A DNA stretch of 64,000 nt from NCBI RefSeq assembly GCF_026672425.1, contig NZ_JAPPRC010000003.1, forward strand, positions 974,501 through 1,038,500. Reading direction: 5' to 3'. The notes beneath the pieces were generated by a model that ran no database searches, was not told the origin of the DNA, and was given only the letters and a program-made list of their open reading frames with translations. This DNA is from Pannonibacter sp. SL95 (lineage in GTDB: Bacteria > Pseudomonadota > Alphaproteobacteria > Rhizobiales > Stappiaceae). Numbering within the stretch: position 1 is the first letter of the stretch; each line of letters starts with the position of its first letter. The translations under genes and the position numbers were made by a program. Below, piece by piece: positions 1 to 7,095 of this stretch.

Positions 1-1140
1 CGCATCGACCTCGGTCGCGCCACGCAGCTCAGCCCGGCGACCATCACAGCCATCACGTCCGACATGCTCGAAGAGGGGCTGATTGTCGGCATTGACGCCG
101 ACGAACCCAAGGCGCCGCTGGGTCGCGGGCGTCCGAGAAGCCTTCTGGCGATCGACGGCGGTGCCGCAAACGTGATCAGCGTCCGCATTTCGGTCAGCCG
201 AATCGATCTGGCGCTGGCCGACTTCACCGGGCGCATCTTCCACAGCCGGAAGGTGTACTACGACGCATCGACGGCCAACGCCGCAACGTTTCCCTCGACC
301 CTCACCGACGCCGTCCGGACCTTCGTGTCCGAAGCCGGGATCGAGCCGGCCAGCGTGCTGGAGATCGGCGTGGCCTCGCAGGGTATCGTCGACACCAACA
401 AGGGCGAAGTCGTCTGGAGCCCGGCCTTTTCCGGGCGCAACATTCCCCTTGTCGGACCGCTGCAGGAGACCTTTTCGGCCCGCGTCACGCTGTCCAACGA
501 CACCAACATGATCACCGAGGCGCTGCACTGGTCTGATCCGCAGCGGTACAGCGGCACCTTTGCCGTGGTCATGGTCGATTACGGTGTCGGCATGGGCCTG
601 TTCCTCGACGATCACCTCTTCGTTGGTGCCAGTGGAGCGGCGGCGGAAATCGGTCATGCCAACCATATTCCCGGCGGTGCGCGCTGCCGCTGTGGCCGCA
701 GGGGATGCCTGGAAGCCTACCTCGCCGACTATGCGCTGCTGCGCATGACGCAAGGACTGGCCGACGATACCGATCCGGCCAACATGCCGGTGACGCCGCA
801 GACCTTCGAGGAGCTGCATGACCGGGCCGAGGGCGGCGATGCCGGCGTCATTGCCTCGCTGCATCAGGCCGGAACGGCGCTTGGCTATGGCATCGCAAGG
901 CTTCTGGCGGTGATCGACCCCGCGCGCGTGGTCCTGACCGGCGCCGGTATCCGGGCCTATCCCTTCATGGAAGGCGCAATGCACGAGGCGCTGGAGGCGG
1001 CATTGGTGGAGGACCTGCGCCGCTCGCTGACCATCGACGTTGTGCCCTGGAACGAGGATTTCATCCGCCGTGGCCTGATTGCGCAGGCAATGCGGCGGCT
1101 GGACGAGACACTGGTGATCGCGACAGGACGCAGCCGCTAG
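1..1140 (+). CDS. ROK-family transcriptional regulator, 5' end outside window
   Basis: The frame is open from the first base, and residues before the first ATG (base 64) read as the end of a winged-helix DNA-binding domain (LSPATITAITSDMLEEGLI), so the gene starts upstream of the window. The rest is a sugar-kinase-like ROK fold. The ROK zinc signature CRCGRRGCLEAY lies near bases 685-720, and a glycine-rich segment (DYGVGMGLFLDD) sits before it. ROK repressors with this N-terminal helix-turn-helix control sugar uptake or catabolic operons (family knowledge); the ligand cannot be told from the sequence. The gene stops about 100 bases before the di-heme protein gene on the same strand, with no sign of co-regulation. 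Confidence 0.9.
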   Translation, partial: RIDLGRATQLSPATITAITSDMLEEGLIVGIDADEPKAPLGRGRPRSLLAIDGGAANVISVRISVSRIDLALADFTGRIFHSRKVYYDASTANAATFPSTLTDAVRTFVSEAGIEPASVLEIGVASQGIVDTNKGEVVWSPAFSGRNIPLVGPLQETFSARVTLSNDTNMITEALHWSDPQRYSGTFAVVMVDYGVGMGLFLDDHLFVGASGAAAEIGHANHIPGGARCRCGRRGCLEAYLADYALLRMTQGLADDTDPANMPVTPQTFEELHDRAEGGDAGVIASLHQAGTALGYGIARLLAVIDPARVVLTGAGIRAYPFMEGAMHEALEAALVEDLRRSLTIDVVPWNEDFIRRGLIAQAMRRLDETLVIATGRSR

Positions 1141-1238
1141 GGCAAGTCCGGCGGATGCGTGGCCCGTGATCTCGCAGAAGGAAGACGAACAGCAAGGCAA
1201 TCGCCCGCTACCGGGGCAGCAGGGAGGAGACTGCAGCC

Positions 1239-2705
1239 ATGAACGGACCCAGACTTTGGCGACTGGAGTGCGCGGGCCGGTTTTGGCCGGCGGCGCTGAT
1301 GGCACTCGGACTTGGGTGGACGGCCCCCGTGCTGGCCGGAAGCTGGAGCGAGACGCATCTGGATCGCCCGCTCGCCTATGAGGACTTGCGCGAAGCGCTG
1401 AAGGCCGAGGCGGAGACCGGCAAGGACACCCGCCTGCAGGAGCTGATCCTCGAGGGGCAACGGCTGTTCGAGGCTCGTTTCACCCGCGATGAAGGCGCGG
1501 GGCGGCCGATGGCGACCCAGGCCATCGTTCCCACCCGGCGCAAGCGGCCGGCAGAGCTGGCCTTCAACCGCCTGCCCGGACCCGATGCCAGCGCCTGTTC
1601 CGGCTGCCACAATCAGCCAGTCACCGGCGGGGCAGGGGACTTCGTCGCCAATGTCTTCGTCTCCGAGGGCTTCGAGAGCGCGGATTTCGACACCACGGAC
1701 CCGCAGTTTTCCAACGAGCGCGGCACCAACATCCTGCATGGCTCGGGCCTGATCGAGCTGCTGGCGCGGGAGATGACGGCCGAGCTGCAAGGCCAGCGCC
1801 GCAATGCACTGGCCGAGGCGCGCAAGACCGGTGCGCCGGTGACGGTGCCCCTGACAACAAAGGATGTCGGCTTCGGCAAGCTGACGGCCCATCCGGACGG
1901 GACGCTGGATGTCACGGCCCTCGATGGCATCGACGCGGATCTGGTGCTGCGCCCCTTCAGCCAGAAGGGCGTGTTTGCCAGCCTGCGCCAGTTCACGGTG
2001 AATGCGCTGAACGTGCATCACGGCATTCAGGCGACCGAACGCTTCGGCACGGTCTGGACCGGAAGCGACGATTTCGACATGGATGGCGTCGTCAACGAGA
2101 TCGACGCCGGACATGTCTCCGCGCTCGTCGCCTTCCAGGCCACCTTGCCGGCCCCCGGACGCAAGACCGGTTTGCCGGCCGACTGGGCCGAGGCGGCTGC
2201 GGATGGCGAACAGGTCTTTGCGGATATCGGCTGTGCCTCCTGTCACCGGCCGTCGCTGCCGCTGGAGAGCCTCAGCTTTGCCGATCCGAGCCCGGTGGAG
2301 AACGCCGGCACCCTGCGTCCGGGCGATGTGACCGATCCGCTGGTGCTGAACATGGCGGCGCTGCCCTGGGTCAAGACCTTGCCGCGCGACGGGCGGGGCC
2401 GCGTTCTGGTGCCGCTGTTCGGCGATCTGAAGCGCCACCGCATTTCCGATGCGCGCAACGACCGGCTCGGCAATGAGCTGCTGGGGCAGCGGTTCGTTGA
2501 CCGGGATGTGTTCATCACCGCCGAACTCTGGGGCGTGGGCAACACGGCACCCTATGGCCATCGCGGCGACATCACGACGCTGGGCGAGATGATTCTGGCC
2601 CATGGCGGCAGCGCTGCCACCGCCCGTGATGCCTATGCCGCCCTGCCGGAGGAGCAGCAGCAGTCCATCATTGCCTTCCTGCGCACGCTTGAGGTGCCGA
2701 AATGA
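1239..2705 (+). CDS. Di-heme oxidoreductase (putative peroxidase, DHOR-like), secreted
   Basis: Protein of 488 aa with an N-terminal hydrophobic segment ending near residue 33 (APVLAGS), a likely Sec signal peptide. Two c-type heme sites are visible: CSGCH at residues 120-124 and CASCH at 332-336. The second lies in a C-terminal domain with the usual downstream segment GNTAPYGHRGDITTLGEM. Layout and length fit the di-haem oxidoreductase / putative peroxidase family (PF06537-like), which acts in the periplasm. The start at 1239 gives the complete signal peptide. The stop overlaps the start of the next gene by 4 bases (ATGA), so the two are translationally coupled. Substrate unknown. Confidence 0.85.
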   Translation: MNGPRLWRLECAGRFWPAALMALGLGWTAPVLAGSWSETHLDRPLAYEDLREALKAEAETGKDTRLQELILEGQRLFEARFTRDEGAGRPMATQAIVPTRRKRPAELAFNRLPGPDASACSGCHNQPVTGGAGDFVANVFVSEGFESADFDTTDPQFSNERGTNILHGSGLIELLAREMTAELQGQRRNALAEARKTGAPVTVPLTTKDVGFGKLTAHPDGTLDVTALDGIDADLVLRPFSQKGVFASLRQFTVNALNVHHGIQATERFGTVWTGSDDFDMDGVVNEIDAGHVSALVAFQATLPAPGRKTGLPADWAEAAADGEQVFADIGCASCHRPSLPLESLSFADPSPVENAGTLRPGDVTDPLVLNMAALPWVKTLPRDGRGRVLVPLFGDLKRHRISDARNDRLGNELLGQRFVDRDVFITAELWGVGNTAPYGHRGDITTLGEMILAHGGSAATARDAYAALPEEQQQSIIAFLRTLEVPK

Positions 2706-4345
2706 CCGCCCGTTTGTCCTGGCTCCTCGCCTCCACGCTGTTGCTTCCTGCTGTGGCGGTGGCCGATGAGCGGCCGTCTTCCCTCGCCCCCGTGCCGAAC
2801 TTTGTCGAACAGGCCGGCGCGGCCGGGATCGACCATCGTTATGACGGTCCATGGGAATATTTCGTTGGCGGCGGCGTTGCCATTGCCGACTGCAACGGGG
2901 ACCGCAGGCCAGACCTGTTCCTGGCCGGCGGCAAGAATCCGGCCGGGCTCTACGTCAATGAAAGTCCGACCGGCGGCGCGCTTTCTTTCGCCAAGTTCGA
3001 CACCGGGCTTGGCGAGAAGGATCTCACCCGGGTCACCGGTGCCTATCCACTCGATTTCGACAATGACGGCAAGGTTGACCTCGCCGTGCTGCGTGTGGGC
3101 GAAAACCTGATGCTGCGCGGGCTTGGCGGCTGCCGCTTCGAGGTCGCCAACCGGCAGATCGCCTTCGACGGCGGCAATGCCTGGACCACCGCCTTCGCGG
3201 CGACATGGGAGGCCGGCGCGGCCTATCCGACGCTCGCTTTCGGCAATTACGTCGACCGCTCGCAGCCCGGCGCCCCCTGGGGCACCTGCCACGACAACAT
3301 GCTGTACCGGCCTGTGGCGGGACCCAGGCCGGATTACAGCCAGCCGGAGTGGCTGTCGCCGGGCTATTGCAGCCTGTCGATGCTGTTCACCGACTGGAAC
3401 CGCTCCGGCGAACCGGCACTGCGTGTCTCCAACGACCGGCAATACTATCGCGGCGGCGAGGAGCAGCTCTGGGCCGTTCCGCCCGGCCGCCCCGCGCAGG
3501 CCTATCGCCGGGCCGACGGCTGGCGCAAGCTGACCATCTGGGGCATGGGCATTGCCAGCGTTGATCTCAACGTCGATGGCCTTCCCGAATATGCGCTCAC
3601 CAGTATGGGCGACACCAAGCTGCAGAGCATCGAGCAGGAGGGCGATGAGCTCGTGCCGGTCTATGCGGACATCGCCTTCGACAAGGGCGTCACCGCGCAC
3701 CGGCCCTATACGGGCGACGACCTGCGCCCCTCCACCGGCTGGCATTCCGAGTTCCAAGACGTCAACAACGACACCCTGTGGGATCTGTACATCGCCAAGG
3801 GCAACGTGGAGTCCATGCCGGATTTCGCCGCCTTTGATCCGGACAATCTGCTGCTCGGCCAGTGGGATGGCAAGTTCGTGGAAACGGGCGATGCTGCCGG
3901 CATCGCCTTGCCCCGGCGTGGCCGTGGCGGCGGGCTGGCGGATCTCAATGCCGACGGCCTGCTGGATCTTGTCGTCGTCAACCGGGGTGAACCGGCGAGC
4001 CTGTTCCGCAATGCCGGCAAGGGCGATGCCACCACGCCGCGCCCGCTCGGCAACTGGCTCGCCATCGAGCTGGTGCAGCCGGGCAAACCGAACCGCAACG
4101 CCATTGGCGCCAAGGTCAGCGTGCGCGTCGGCACCAAGTCGATCGAGCGCGACGTTCTCATTGGTGGCGGCCACGCGTCCGGCCAGCTCGGCTTCCTGCA
4201 CATCGGCCTCGGCGTCTCCGAACGCGCCCAGGTCCGCGTGCGCTGGCCGGACGGCGAATGGAGCCACTCCTACCGCGTCTTCGCCAACAACCACGTCGTC
4301 ATCGAACGCGGCGCGGAAGCCGCGAAGCTTTGGTTTCCGGAGTGA
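2702..4345 (+). CDS. CRTAC1-family FG-GAP/VCBS repeat protein with ASPIC/UnbV domain
   Basis: Protein of 547 aa with a signal peptide (hydrophobic core residues 5-20, cleavage near AVADE). Calcium-binding FG-GAP/VCBS-type loops recur: GGGVAIADCNGDRRPDLFLA, DFDNDGKVDLAVL, DVNNDTLWDLYIA and DLNADGLLDLVVVN, consistent with a beta-propeller. The C-terminus (from about residue 455) is an ASPIC/UnbV domain (IGAKVSVRVG, followed by VRVRWPDGEW). It overlaps the upstream di-heme gene by 4 bases, so the two exported proteins probably act together. CRTAC1-like proteins are often found beside cytochrome c peroxidase-like proteins (family knowledge); their role is poorly defined. The last bases precede a sharp drop in GC at the defence-like island. 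Confidence 0.88.
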   Translation: MTARLSWLLASTLLLPAVAVADERPSSLAPVPNFVEQAGAAGIDHRYDGPWEYFVGGGVAIADCNGDRRPDLFLAGGKNPAGLYVNESPTGGALSFAKFDTGLGEKDLTRVTGAYPLDFDNDGKVDLAVLRVGENLMLRGLGGCRFEVANRQIAFDGGNAWTTAFAATWEAGAAYPTLAFGNYVDRSQPGAPWGTCHDNMLYRPVAGPRPDYSQPEWLSPGYCSLSMLFTDWNRSGEPALRVSNDRQYYRGGEEQLWAVPPGRPAQAYRRADGWRKLTIWGMGIASVDLNVDGLPEYALTSMGDTKLQSIEQEGDELVPVYADIAFDKGVTAHRPYTGDDLRPSTGWHSEFQDVNNDTLWDLYIAKGNVESMPDFAAFDPDNLLLGQWDGKFVETGDAAGIALPRRGRGGGLADLNADGLLDLVVVNRGEPASLFRNAGKGDATTPRPLGNWLAIELVQPGKPNRNAIGAKVSVRVGTKSIERDVLIGGGHASGQLGFLHIGLGVSERAQVRVRWPDGEWSHSYRVFANNHVVIERGAEAAKLWFPE

Positions 4346-4416
4346 CGGGGAGGGGGGAGATGGAGCTTGAATTCGTCCCATATGCATCCACTAGTGTTCA
4401 CAGCACTAGCGAATTT

Positions 4417-5136
4417 CTAAAGGTGGACTGTGTTTGCTCCAAACTGGCCAGTAGACCATTCCACTTTATTCCATGTAATGCGTCGGCGACTCCAGTGCTC
4501 ATCTAGCGGTTGTATGAAGTCGGGACGAACTAACTTGGCGCGGCTTTCGCACCAAAAACTGTTCTCGCTTCGCACGATCAGGCCTTCCATTCGCTCCGAT
4601 CCATAGCAGCTTAATCCCTCCTCCAACAAATGCTTGAGCTCGCTCATGTTGGCTGTCCCTCGCTGCAAAGTTGGAACTGTCGCTAACCTAGCCGCTGATG
4701 CCAAGGCATTTCGACGGGTGCTGCTCCAGAACTGGCTTGTCTCACGATCATATACATCGAAAAGCAAAAACCAGTCGGGCAGACGTTCGTAACTCACGGA
4801 ATGCTTAGCTGCGCACCACTCGCCGAAGAGTATGAGCTGCGGATCAAGATGATCTTTAATGTGCGTTTCATGTTGTGTGAGCCACTGGTGTAAAGTGGTA
4901 AATTGACCCACATAGGGAGGTGTCAAAAATTGTCCTCGATTCTGAACCCGAAGGGTGCCGTCATTCGCGAGGGATATGCCAATATTTGCGCCATCGATCT
5001 TCTCTTCGACAGCGACCTCTCCCTTGAGTAGAGCGGTCGCATCCGAAGGTGATAGGACCTTGTCTTCACGCGGCTGAGAATTTCGATTTAGCCAAGAGAG
5101 ATGAGGCGTGGAAGGGAAGCGAAAGAAGTCTTCCAT
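4417..5136 (-). CDS. RNA ligase family protein (Rnl2-like nucleotidyltransferase)
   Basis: Protein of 239 aa from the ATG at 5136 (a TTG three bases earlier is also possible). Counted from the TTG, all nucleotidyltransferase motifs of the T4 Rnl2 type are visible: motif I EEKIDGAN with adenylated lysine K47, motif Ia RVQNRG (64-69), motif III LFGEW (104-108), IIIa FLLFDVY (124-130), motif IV EGLIVR (185-190) and motif V KLVRPDF. Such enzymes seal RNA 3'-OH/5'-phosphate nicks through an AMP-lysine intermediate. At about 240 aa it is only the catalytic core; the C-terminal domain of Rnl2 is missing. It starts 5 bases after the PIN gene, last in a three-gene operon. Its role could be repair of RNA cut by the PIN protein (inference). 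Confidence 0.85.
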   Translation of the reverse strand: MEDFFRFPSTPHLSWLNRNSQPREDKVLSPSDATALLKGEVAVEEKIDGANIGISLANDGTLRVQNRGQFLTPPYVGQFTTLHQWLTQHETHIKDHLDPQLILFGEWCAAKHSVSYERLPDWFLLFDVYDRETSQFWSSTRRNALASAARLATVPTLQRGTANMSELKHLLEEGLSCYGSERMEGLIVRSENSFWCESRAKLVRPDFIQPLDEHWSRRRITWNKVEWSTGQFGANTVHL

Positions 5137-5141
5137 CAACT

Positions 5142-5675
5142 TTATTGCTTTCTTGCTTGCTTCTCAGCATGCTTCTTGCGTGACCAAGCTTCGATCACTG
5201 GCTCTGTCGCGACATTTTGCACTAGAAGGGCTTGCTCCCAGTCGTGCCAATCTGTGTCGCCTGCGAATGCTATACAACCCTCACCAAATTCCTCATGCGA
5301 TGCGAGTGCTGCTGCGACAATCTTTCGGTCCGCCAAATCATGAATGATTGGAACCAGTTCAGCGGGCAGCACCCCATGTCCATTTTCGTCGTAAGCAACA
5401 GAAACAAGATCGACGGCAACTTTGCTCCATTTAGATATTACGACTTGTATTCCGAAGTCGGAGTGCTTGAGCTTTTTGCAATATTCGTCATATATGTGCT
5501 GCTCAGAATCAAGGACTAGACGGCTGTTGCTCTGCTCGAATGTGTCGAGCCATTGCCAAACTTCGTGGCGTAGAGCTGGATCGGATGGCGTTGCAGAAAT
5601 GTCCGCAGGATGAATAGGGTCCGCGGCACTTGCGGCGATCAAGATGTTGGTGTCGATGACATAGCGGTTTCTCAT
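5142..5675 (-). CDS. PIN-domain protein, putative ribonuclease
   Basis: Protein of 177 aa that opens with the PIN signature YVIDTNILIAA (first acidic residue D8). Further conserved acids fit the four-acid PIN active site: E64 (IYDEY), D116 (HDLADRKIVAAAL) and D142 (AGDTDW). The basic C-terminal tail (RKKHAEKQARKQ) could bind RNA. PIN nucleases cleave single-stranded RNA, often tRNA or rRNA, in toxin-antitoxin and defence systems (family knowledge). The start codon overlaps the stop of the ATPase gene (ATGA), and the stop lies 5 bases before the RNA-ligase ATG, so the genes are tightly coupled. No VapB-like antitoxin gene accompanies it, unlike ordinary VapC toxins. Confidence 0.8.
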   Translation of the reverse strand: MRNRYVIDTNILIAASAADPIHPADISATPSDPALRHEVWQWLDTFEQSNSRLVLDSEQHIYDEYCKKLKHSDFGIQVVISKWSKVAVDLVSVAYDENGHGVLPAELVPIIHDLADRKIVAAALASHEEFGEGCIAFAGDTDWHDWEQALLVQNVATEPVIEAWSRKKHAEKQARKQ

Positions 5676-6955
5676 TGGCTAGGGGCCTTCCGCCTTTCAA
5701 ATATCAGTCGGGCCTGTTCGCGCGTTTCTCCAAGGACATCTCCGAAAAAATTTTCGGGCCAGTTCTTGACACGGCCAAAATCATCGATCTCTAGGGTGCA
5801 GAGTTCAGCAGATTTATCATTCCTCTCAACGAAATACATGGCTGCGTCTGTTGAAGATATCTTTTGATTGGCAATCAATGTTTGCATGCGTCTAAACAGA
5901 TGTTCAGAATGGGTCTCGACTATAAATTGAACGCTGCGCTCTTGACTGACATCAACGAAGAGCTCAGCCAGAACAGATTGAGCTAGTGGATGTAGATGAA
6001 TTTCTGGCTCTTCGAGGAGGATTGTGCTCCCTTTTGGTGCGAAATACGCCACTACCAGTACTGGTAACACCTGCGACAAGCCAATACCAACGTCTCGAAG
6101 ATTGCTTGCGAGGCCATTTCGGTGAATGATTAGTTCATAACGATTTGACCTCCCTTGCTGACGAACTTCGAGCCTATCTGCGACGCCCATGCGATTGAGC
6201 CAACGGGAGACGCCTTTAACAACGTAATTCTGATCATCACCCCGCAACAGAGCGCTCGCCAGAAGAGCGTCCACGGCTCCGCGTCCGTCGCTGCCGACGT
6301 CGCCAGGCTTGCTTTTGTTCCATGGATAATCACGTTCCGGTTTTCGCCTTAGAGGCCCAAGATAAATCACGCGCTCGAGTTCCTGACGAATGGCCAAGCT
6401 TAGATCTTCAACCAGCTGACCGTCTTTATCCAGAAGCGCAATTGCATCCGCAGAAAAAGCGATCGAGCGCTCGGGCTCATAGTTGCGCCCCTTTGCTCGC
6501 GGCTGTTGCTCCTCATCGACTTGGATTGAAAAGGCGCCTTTTCCTCGACGGATTGCTTTGAACTGACGACCCTCTGCTTTCAGGGTCAGTGCTTGAACTG
6601 CGACGCTGCCTGATGAGGTCTGGCCATAGGTACATTGAAAGCTGCCCGTTTTAATACGGCTAGCGCCCTGATTGTCGAAGTCGAACTCAATCGAAAAATT
6701 ACGACCGTCTGAGCTACAGTTTAAGACGTCGTCGAAACCGCCGAAGTTAAAAAGATCGTTGACTTCATCTCCTCCGAGGTTGAGATGAACAGTCCTGTCA
6801 GGTGAACGTGCGGTTTGTTTGAGCAACAGGATGCTCTGAATCAGGGTTGACTTGCCGGAAGAGTTGGTTCCAAGAAGCATTGTCAGTGGACGCAAAGCTA
6901 TGTCGCCAGTGTCCGACCAAGCCTTAAAGTTCACCAATTTCAACCGAGAAAACAT
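5672..6955 (-). CDS. SMC/OLD-like AAA ATPase with DUF3696-like C-terminus
   Basis: Protein of 427 aa. Walker A GTNSSGKST is at residues 29-37, the ABC-type signature VGIGLSQVLP at 289-298, Walker B TILLEEPEIHLHP at 311-323 and the switch histidine in ETHSEHL at 347-353. The C-terminal WPENFFGD (399-406) is typical of DUF3696-type ATPases. No Toprim nuclease domain follows, so this is the ATPase half only. Related ATPases sense phage or DNA signals and switch on an associated effector (PARIS, Septu, OLD/Gabija-like systems; family knowledge). It is first in the operon and overlaps the PIN gene by 4 bases. The ribosome site is weak; the start follows the conserved FSRLKLVNFKAW N-terminus. Confidence 0.85.
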   Translation of the reverse strand: MFSRLKLVNFKAWSDTGDIALRPLTMLLGTNSSGKSTLIQSILLLKQTARSPDRTVHLNLGGDEVNDLFNFGGFDDVLNCSSDGRNFSIEFDFDNQGASRIKTGSFQCTYGQTSSGSVAVQALTLKAEGRQFKAIRRGKGAFSIQVDEEQQPRAKGRNYEPERSIAFSADAIALLDKDGQLVEDLSLAIRQELERVIYLGPLRRKPERDYPWNKSKPGDVGSDGRGAVDALLASALLRGDDQNYVVKGVSRWLNRMGVADRLEVRQQGRSNRYELIIHRNGLASNLRDVGIGLSQVLPVLVVAYFAPKGSTILLEEPEIHLHPLAQSVLAELFVDVSQERSVQFIVETHSEHLFRRMQTLIANQKISSTDAAMYFVERNDKSAELCTLEIDDFGRVKNWPENFFGDVLGETREQARLIFERRKAPSQ

Positions 6956-7060
6956 GAAGCAAAATATCCATATTGGATTCGATCAAGGACCACCCTTAGC
7001 AAGTCAGTCTGGTGGTGCATGGCGTTGAAATCAAGTTCTGAGTGTAGTCCATTCTACTAA

Positions 7061-7074
7061 GAACAAGTTTGTTC
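7061..7074. promoter_or_regulatory. Perfect inverted repeat upstream of the ATPase operon
   Basis: GAACAA-GT-TTGTTC, a perfect 14-bp palindrome about 105 bases upstream of the ATPase start. A second short inverted repeat (GTAG-N6-CTAC, 7044-7057) is next to it. The position suits an operator or an SOS-like box, but it is not the alphaproteobacterial LexA form GTTC-N7-GTTC. Function is inferred from position only. Confidence 0.35.
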
Positions 7075-7095
7075 GGAAGCTACCTGGTCCCCCTC

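Larger units (their letters stand above)
4350..7095. other. AT-richer accessory island carrying the ATPase-PIN-RNA ligase operon
   Basis: Base composition falls clearly between the end of the CRTAC1 gene and the end of uvrB, both of which are GC-rich. Codon use in the three genes is likewise unlike the neighbours (many A/T-ending codons). No integrase, transposase or obvious flanking repeat is seen. The left edge has a short inverted repeat, cactagtg...cactagcg, near 4389-4411. The island is inferred from composition and gene content. Confidence 0.6.

Noticed and set aside
1137-2852. Long open frame on the minus strand (571 aa)
   Set aside because: It is antisense to the di-heme protein gene, which has signal peptide and two CxxCH sites. 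The minus frame shows no domain and is a by-product of high GC.
6956-7090. Sigma-70 promoter for the ATPase operon
   Set aside because: Several TTGxxx-like and TATxxT-like words are present but none has proper spacing, so I could not place it.
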